Part shown: positions 5,704 to 8,847 of the stretch, in pieces
Position numbering within the stretch: the stretch's first letter is position 1
Layout of the letters: every line of letters starts with the position of its first letter
From: Candidatus Woesearchaeota archaeon
Lineage (GTDB): Archaea > Nanobdellota > Nanobdellia > Woesearchaeales > 21-14-0-10-32-9
Assembly: GCA_003560545.1 (NCBI GenBank)
Contig: PWLK01000083.1
Span: 1-8,847, forward strand
Direction: 5' to 3'
Length of the DNA stretch: 8,847 nt
Notes under the pieces: model-generated
Databases searched by the model: none
Seen by the model: only the letters and a program-made list of their open reading frames with translations
Told to the model about the DNA's origin: nothing
Program-made: the position numbers and the translations under genes

Positions 5704-6279
5704 CTCTTTTATTTTCCTGAAGTCTTCTTCCAGTGCATTTCTTAGCTGAGGCCTGTACAGGATCGCTGCCGGATGGTATAAAGGGATTACCTTGAATTTC
5801 AGCCCGTTTATCTCCTTGTCAACTGGTTTCCCATGCAAGTAAGTTATCCCCCCGATTTTTTTCATGCCTTCAACGTCGAAGCTTGCGAGGACGAATTTTG
5901 TTGCGTAATTCCCAAGCGTGCATACTATCTCAGGTTTTATTATCTTTATTTGTTCTACCAGGTAAGGCGTGTGCGCTTTTATTTCTTCGGGGTTCGGGTT
6001 CCTGTTGTTTGGCGGTCTGTATTTCAGTATGTTCGCTATGTATACATCTTCTATTGATAGCCCTATTGAGTTTAGCAGCTTGTCTAGTTGTTTTCCTGCT
6101 GCGCCCACGAAGGGTTGTCCTTCTAAGTCTTCATTCCTCCCAGGGGCTTCTCCGATGAACATTATTCGGGCTTCAGGGTTTCCTTTCCCGAATACTATGT
6201 TCGTGGCAGTTTCTTTTAATGGCAGTTTTTCCATTAGAATTTTTTCTTTCAGCTTTTCCAATAGTTTTTTCTTTTCCAT
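5695..6279 (-). CDS. Family 4 (UDGa-type) uracil-DNA glycosylase without iron-sulfur cysteines
   Basis: 194-residue base-excision repair enzyme that removes uracil (from cytosine deamination or dUTP incorporation) from DNA. Motifs: the uracil-binding loop GEAPGRNEDLEGQPFVG (43-59), the NILKYRPPNNRNPNPEE region (83-99), IVCTLGNYA (118-126) and HPAAILYRP (169-177). Family 4 members normally ligate a [4Fe-4S] cluster with CxxCPL near the N-terminus and two Cys around the RPP segment. Here those places appear to be Met16, Leu19, Tyr87 and His103, and the only Cys is 120, so the cluster is probably gone although the catalytic motifs look intact. The ATG at 6279 is chosen over an in-frame TTG at 6327 because AAGGAGTGA lies just before it. 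The gene starts 37 bases after the HEPN stop, with a possible TATA box of its own at 6302-6309. Confidence 0.85.
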   Translation of the reverse strand: MEKKKLLEKLKEKILMEKLPLKETATNIVFGKGNPEARIMFIGEAPGRNEDLEGQPFVGAAGKQLDKLLNSIGLSIEDVYIANILKYRPPNNRNPNPEEIKAHTPYLVEQIKIIKPEIVCTLGNYATKFVLASFDVEGMKKIGGITYLHGKPVDKEINGLKFKVIPLYHPAAILYRPQLRNALEEDFRKIKELL

Positions 6280-6301
6280 TTCACTCCTTGTTTTCTTGGT
6301 T

Positions 6302-6309
6302 GTATTTAA
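6302..6309 (-). promoter_or_regulatory. Possible TATA box of the uracil-DNA glycosylase gene
   Basis: The minus strand reads CTTAAATAC, centred about 26 bp upstream of the ATG at 6279. This would give a near-leaderless message, yet a good ribosome site (AAGGAGTGA) also precedes the ATG, so the gene may be read both from here and by readthrough from the HEPN gene. Confidence 0.45.
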
Positions 6310-6316
6310 GCATTTG

Positions 6317-6868
6317 TTATTTTTCAATCATTAGCTTTTCTGTGATTATGCTGAATCGCTCTGCCCTTCTCACTGCTGCTTGTGCTGATTGTTGTTCGGC
6401 GGTTTTTCCTAATTCGTATGTTGTTCTTGCTCTTTGTTCTTTTGCTTTCCTGAAGCTTCCAAGTATTTCCTTTGTCTTTTGCTTGGCTATGGTTTGTAGG
6501 CGCGCATCTGAATCTTTCATTGACTGCTTGAAGTCTTCCAAGTATTGTTGCTCTATCTTGTTGTCTTTCAAGTGGTAAAAATAGACTAATGCTTGGTATG
6601 TTAGCAAGTGGGTGTTTTCATTTATTTCTGTGATATCTACATTGTTATGCGCAAGAAGGCTTGTCGCGTTATAAAACATTGAATAGTAAGAAATATTTAT
6701 GCACCAGTCTAAATATTCTTCTCTTTCCAGTAGCGTTCTTGCTAGGCGGAGGCTTGATTCTGCTTTTTTCTTGAAAAAATCTTTTTTGTTGTGTTTTGGC
6801 TTCGTAATTTTTCCTTCTTTTATGTGAAGTTCGAATTTCTTTTTTATTATTTCTTCTTCAGTCTGCAT
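6317..6868 (-). CDS. HEPN-domain protein, putative toxin of a MNT-HEPN pair
   Basis: 183-residue all-helical protein of the HEPN superfamily, many of whose members are RNases and toxins paired with minimal nucleotidyltransferases. After a charged, Lys-rich N-terminus (1-35) comes a long helix with SSLRLARTLLEREEYLDW (38-55), the typical ISYYSMFYNATSLL helix (59-72), the NTHLLTYQALVYFY segment (85-98) where the family usually has a conserved His, and a final region with RARTTYELG and a closing helix (146-182), equivalent to the RxxADY end of this HEPN branch. I see no canonical RX4-6H catalytic motif, so RNase activity is uncertain. The start overlaps the end of the MNT gene by 11 bases, with AAAGGTGG about 5 bases upstream of the ATG, meaning translational coupling. 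By analogy with HepT-MntA, the MNT partner may adenylylate this protein; Tyr151 in RTTY is a speculative target. Confidence 0.8.
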   Translation of the reverse strand: MQTEEEIIKKKFELHIKEGKITKPKHNKKDFFKKKAESSLRLARTLLEREEYLDWCINISYYSMFYNATSLLAHNNVDITEINENTHLLTYQALVYFYHLKDNKIEQQYLEDFKQSMKDSDARLQTIAKQKTKEILGSFRKAKEQRARTTYELGKTAEQQSAQAAVRRAERFSIITEKLMIEK

Positions 6869-7448
6869 GCTTCCACCTTTTTATTATGCGGTAAAAATTT
6901 TCTGTTCCTATTAGCACTAAGTGGTTTTTTAGGAGTTCGTTAAGCACGTTTAATTGGTTTGGCTGGTTTAGCATTTCATAGCAGCTTTTTTCCTGGATTA
7001 CTTGCAGGTCTGTTTCGCTTTTGAATGCGCTTAGTGATTCTTCTGCTTCCTTTGTGAATTCTTCTACGTTCTCACTGTCTGGTATGATTATGAGTATGTC
7101 TATGTCTTTGCCTTTTTTGTGGGTTGATGATCCGAATAGTATTGCTGTGAAGAACGAGTTTTTTATTGTGTTTAGCTTTTTTGCAATTATTCTTATTTCT
7201 TTGCTTTGCTCTTCTAGTCTTTTTTTTTCTCCTATTTCCAGGAGCGTGGTTTTCTTTAGTTTGGGTTCTATGAGGTTGTTTTGGTTCTTTGCAAGGTGTT
7301 CTTCTTTGATTAGTCTTTGTACTGCTATGTGTGTTGGTGCATAGTGTTTTTTGATGCTTTTTGACAGTTGGTGTATGCTCCATTTCTTGGTGAGGTCTTT
7401 GCTTATTTCTGCCATGATTTCTACATCCAAAATGTGTATAATGTTCAT
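6858..7448 (-). CDS. Winged-helix / minimal nucleotidyltransferase fusion, putative MntA-like antitoxin
   Basis: 196 residues. Residues about 12-75 look like a winged helix (EISKDLTKKWSIHQLSKSI, then AVQRLIKEEHLAKNQNNLIEP as helix and wing). Residues about 88-190 are a DNA polymerase-beta-type minimal nucleotidyltransferase: AILFGSSTHKKGKDIDILIII (102-122) carries GSS (106-108) and the metal-binding Asp115 and Asp117, and TDLQVI supplies the third carboxylate, Asp147. The catalytic set appears intact. In HepT-MntA systems such an enzyme neutralises the HEPN toxin by transferring AMP to it, and the DNA-binding half suggests it also represses its own promoter. The ATG at 7448 is preferred because a TATA box is centred 28 bp upstream, as for other leaderless genes here; Met12 (ATG 7415) is an alternative with only a weak ribosome site. 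It overlaps the HEPN gene downstream. Confidence 0.85.
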   Translation of the reverse strand: MNIIHILDVEIMAEISKDLTKKWSIHQLSKSIKKHYAPTHIAVQRLIKEEHLAKNQNNLIEPKLKKTTLLEIGEKKRLEEQSKEIRIIAKKLNTIKNSFFTAILFGSSTHKKGKDIDILIIIPDSENVEEFTKEAEESLSAFKSETDLQVIQEKSCYEMLNQPNQLNVLNELLKNHLVLIGTENFYRIIKRWKHAD

Positions 7449-7464
7449 ATTATAATATTATAAT
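7449..7464. promoter_or_regulatory. 16-bp perfect palindrome at the MNT-HEPN start, candidate operator
   Basis: ATTATAATATTATAAT is its own reverse complement and lies between the TATA box (7471-7480) and the ATG at 7448, where transcription should start. The winged helix of the MNT protein makes autoregulation through this site plausible. It is all A/T in an A/T-rich spacer, so chance is not excluded. Confidence 0.5.
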
Positions 7465-7470
7465 CTTTAC

Positions 7471-7480
7471 ATTATATAAA
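7471..7480 (-). promoter_or_regulatory. TATA box of the MNT-HEPN operon
   Basis: The minus strand reads TTTATATAAT, centred about 28 bp upstream of the ATG at 7448, with no ribosome site between. This suits a leaderless operon message. Confidence 0.65.
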
Positions 7481-7496
7481 TTTTTTGGTTTGAGAA

Positions 7497-7658
7497 TTAG
7501 TTAAATGCAGTTTTTAATATTGTTATCCCTTCTTTATACGGAGATCTTTCTCTTTTCCTCGTAAAAATTCTTTTTTTGTGGATTTCCTTAAAATATTTTT
7601 CTGGTATGAATATGTATACCTCCTTATCATCCTTTAATTCCCGTAAAATACATGTTTT
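7497..7658 (-). pseudogene. Remnant reading frame of 53 codons without a start
   Basis: The spacer 7465-7711 holds no intact gene, but the minus strand stays open from a TGA at 7661-7659 to a TAA at 7499-7497. The translation looks protein-like: ILRELKDDKEVYIFIPEKYF (residues 4-23), then basic stretches with KKRIFTRKRERSPYKEGIT, ending LKTAFN. It has no ATG, GTG or TTG in a useful place, although AAGGAGG occurs inside it. It may be the C-terminal remnant of a gene truncated by a past rearrangement. The family is not recognised. An alternative is a chance open frame in A-rich DNA. Confidence 0.35.
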
Positions 7659-7681
7659 TCAGGGTTTGCTCTCAGAAAGAA

Positions 7682-7690
7682 TTATATATT
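7682..7690 (+). promoter_or_regulatory. TATA box of the subtilisin-like protease gene
   Basis: TTATATATT, with A-rich AGAAAGAA just before it at the BRE position, is centred 26 bp upstream of the ATG at 7712, with no ribosome site between. This is the leaderless pattern. Confidence 0.65.
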
Positions 7691-7711
7691 ATTAACCATA
7701 ATTCTGTGTAC

Positions 7712-8847
7712 ATGGAGAAATTCCACGCTTCCACCATGATTGTAGTCAGTATTACAATACTATTATTCGTAGGCCTTTTTTCTTATGCTTTCCTCTTCAA
7801 CCCCGACGTCGGCTATACTATTACAGGCTTCGTCGTGGTTTCCCCGGACGTCCCTGTGGATGAAGAAGTCTTCGCAGCCTTGGAAGAACAAGGCGAGGCA
7901 CGCGTTCTCATAGACTTGAAGCCTCCTGTCTCCGGCTCCGGGTTGGGAGCCCAAAGAGATGCGTCCCTTGCAACCAGCGCCGCTCACATCCGTTCACAGC
8001 AGGATAAAGTCCTTGAGAAAACGGAGAGGTTCCTGCCAAGGCACAAGTTCAGTTCTGTGAATGCCTTAAGCGGCACTGTAGACGAAGAGTCCCTGGAGGA
8101 GTTAAGGAAGAACCCTGACATTGAAAGGATTTACCTTGATCTCGAAGTGAATTCTTTCCTTGATGATAGTGTTCCCTTGGTGAATGGTACGCGTGCCTGG
8201 AACGTTTCTTTTAACAATTCATTCCTTGATGGTTCTGGCAGGTCTGTTTGTGTTATCGATACAGGAATTGATTACACCCATGAAGCCCTTGGTGGTTGTT
8301 CAGAGGAAGAGTTTCTTGCGGGGACTTGTTCGAAGGTTCTTGGCGGGTTTGACTTTGTTAACGACGATGATAACCCTTGGGATGATAACGGCCATGGAAC
8401 CCATGTAGCTGGTATTGTTGCTGCTAATGGAAGTGTGAAAGGCGTTGCACCAGGGGCAAGGCTTGTCGCGGTTAAAGCTTTGAACAGTGAGGGGAGTGGA
8501 TGGATTTCAGATGCTATGAAGGGCGTTGAGTGGTGCACTGAGCACCGGGATGAGTTTAATATTAGTGTTATCAGCATGAGTCTCGGCTCCAGTATTACTT
8601 ATGGTTCTTTTTGTGATTCTAACTACCAGTCAGGTGCCTTGACTATTGATAACGCTGTATCCGCTGGTTTAAGCGTTGTTAGCGCTACGGGTAATTCTGG
8701 TAACGCTGAAAGAATTGCATTTCCTTCTTGTGCTGAGAGTTCTCTTCGTGTTGCTTCTTCAACGAAGAACGACGCTATCTCTTCCTTTTCGAATAGGGGG
8801 CCTGGTTTCCCCGATATCTTCCTGGCTCCTGGCTCTAATATTTATTC
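7712..8847 (+). CDS. Subtilisin-like serine protease (S8), N-terminal part (cut by window edge)
   Basis: 378 residues are visible of a secreted or membrane-anchored S8 peptidase. A hydrophobic segment (about 9-28, VVSITILLFVGLFSYAFLF) is the signal or anchor. It is followed by GYTITGFVVV (34-43) and a propeptide-like domain (about 62-147), with LEKTERFLPRHKFSSVNALS and a DIERIYLD strand as in I9-type prodomains. The catalytic domain starts near 150: Asp183 in VIDTGID, His228 in NGHGTHVAG, substrate-binding ISMSLGSS (287-294), and oxyanion Asn328 in ATGNSG. The sequence ends in APGSNIY, just before the expected GTSMA motif, so the catalytic Ser is off the right edge. Cysteines (180, 196, 206, 275, 301, 340) could form disulfides outside the cell, and the DsbA-like protein in this window is a possible folding helper, though nothing links them directly. 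No stop codon or frameshift is seen. It may degrade proteins for nutrition or process surface proteins. Confidence 0.9.
   Translation, partial: MEKFHASTMIVVSITILLFVGLFSYAFLFNPDVGYTITGFVVVSPDVPVDEEVFAALEEQGEARVLIDLKPPVSGSGLGAQRDASLATSAAHIRSQQDKVLEKTERFLPRHKFSSVNALSGTVDEESLEELRKNPDIERIYLDLEVNSFLDDSVPLVNGTRAWNVSFNNSFLDGSGRSVCVIDTGIDYTHEALGGCSEEEFLAGTCSKVLGGFDFVNDDDNPWDDNGHGTHVAGIVAANGSVKGVAPGARLVAVKALNSEGSGWISDAMKGVEWCTEHRDEFNISVISMSLGSSITYGSFCDSNYQSGALTIDNAVSAGLSVVSATGNSGNAERIAFPSCAESSLRVASSTKNDAISSFSNRGPGFPDIFLAPGSNIY

Noticed and set aside
6280..6327. TTG 6327 as start of the uracil-DNA glycosylase
   Set aside because: It would overlap the HEPN stop region and run through a TATA-like box and the ribosome site that serves ATG 6279; the extra residues are unlike the family.
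5883..6578. Several hydrophobic + strand frames opposite the uracil-DNA glycosylase and HEPN genes
   Set aside because: Antisense of Lys/Glu-rich coding DNA gives Phe/Leu/Ser-rich artefacts; no promoter or ribosome site supports them.
7465..7711. tRNA or structured RNA in the spacer before the protease
   Set aside because: No cloverleaf, CCA end or strong GC stem is visible; the spacer is A/T-rich and better explained by two promoters and a remnant frame.
7763..8577. Short open frames on both strands over the protease gene
   Set aside because: They lie over a continuous S8 protease frame with Asp, His and Asn active-site motifs; they are shadows.

Overview
The window looks like a piece of a DPANN-type archaeal chromosome (Woesearchaeota/Pacearchaeota-like). 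This is inferred from gene content and promoter layout, not from a marker gene. Archaeal signs are TATA-like boxes centred 26-28 bp upstream of several start codons (leaderless transcription), GGTG/GGAG ribosome sites elsewhere, an Lrp/AsnC regulator, an archaeal-type thymidylate synthase fold, a two-helix membrane-anchored DsbA-like protein, and a T-run terminator.

Layout. 1-658 (-) is the N-terminal half of a SufS-like class V aminotransferase, cut by the left edge. 763-1521 (+) is an intact short-chain dehydrogenase ending in an 11-T tract. 1534-2445 (-) is a membrane-anchored DsbA-like oxidoreductase and 2485-2946 (-) an Lrp/AsnC regulator. Between that regulator and a divergent + strand operon lies a dense control region (about 2998-3184) with four exact copies of the 9-mer TTGTTTCAG in both orientations, arranged as two inverted repeats, one abutting the downstream TATA box.

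The + strand operon (3207-5703) is the most unusual part. It encodes a winged-helix protein with a large unrecognised domain that faintly recalls class III ribonucleotide reductase without its glycyl-radical end. Next comes a thymidylate synthase homologue that aligns without gaps to the E. coli active site but has Gly in place of the catalytic Cys. Last is a 62-residue Lys-rich coiled-coil protein. A working idea is that two deoxynucleotide-enzyme folds have been turned into a sensor or regulator next to an Lrp-type regulator; this is inference.

5695-6279 (-) is a family-4 uracil-DNA glycosylase that has lost all four iron-sulfur cysteines. Upstream of it on the same strand is a MNT-HEPN toxin-antitoxin pair (7448 down to 6317) whose MNT antitoxin carries an N-terminal winged helix and has a 16-bp perfect palindrome between its TATA box and start codon. 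7465-7711 has no intact gene but holds a 53-codon remnant frame (-). 7712-8847 (+) is the N-terminal part of a secreted or membrane-anchored subtilisin-like protease, cut by the right edge before its catalytic serine.
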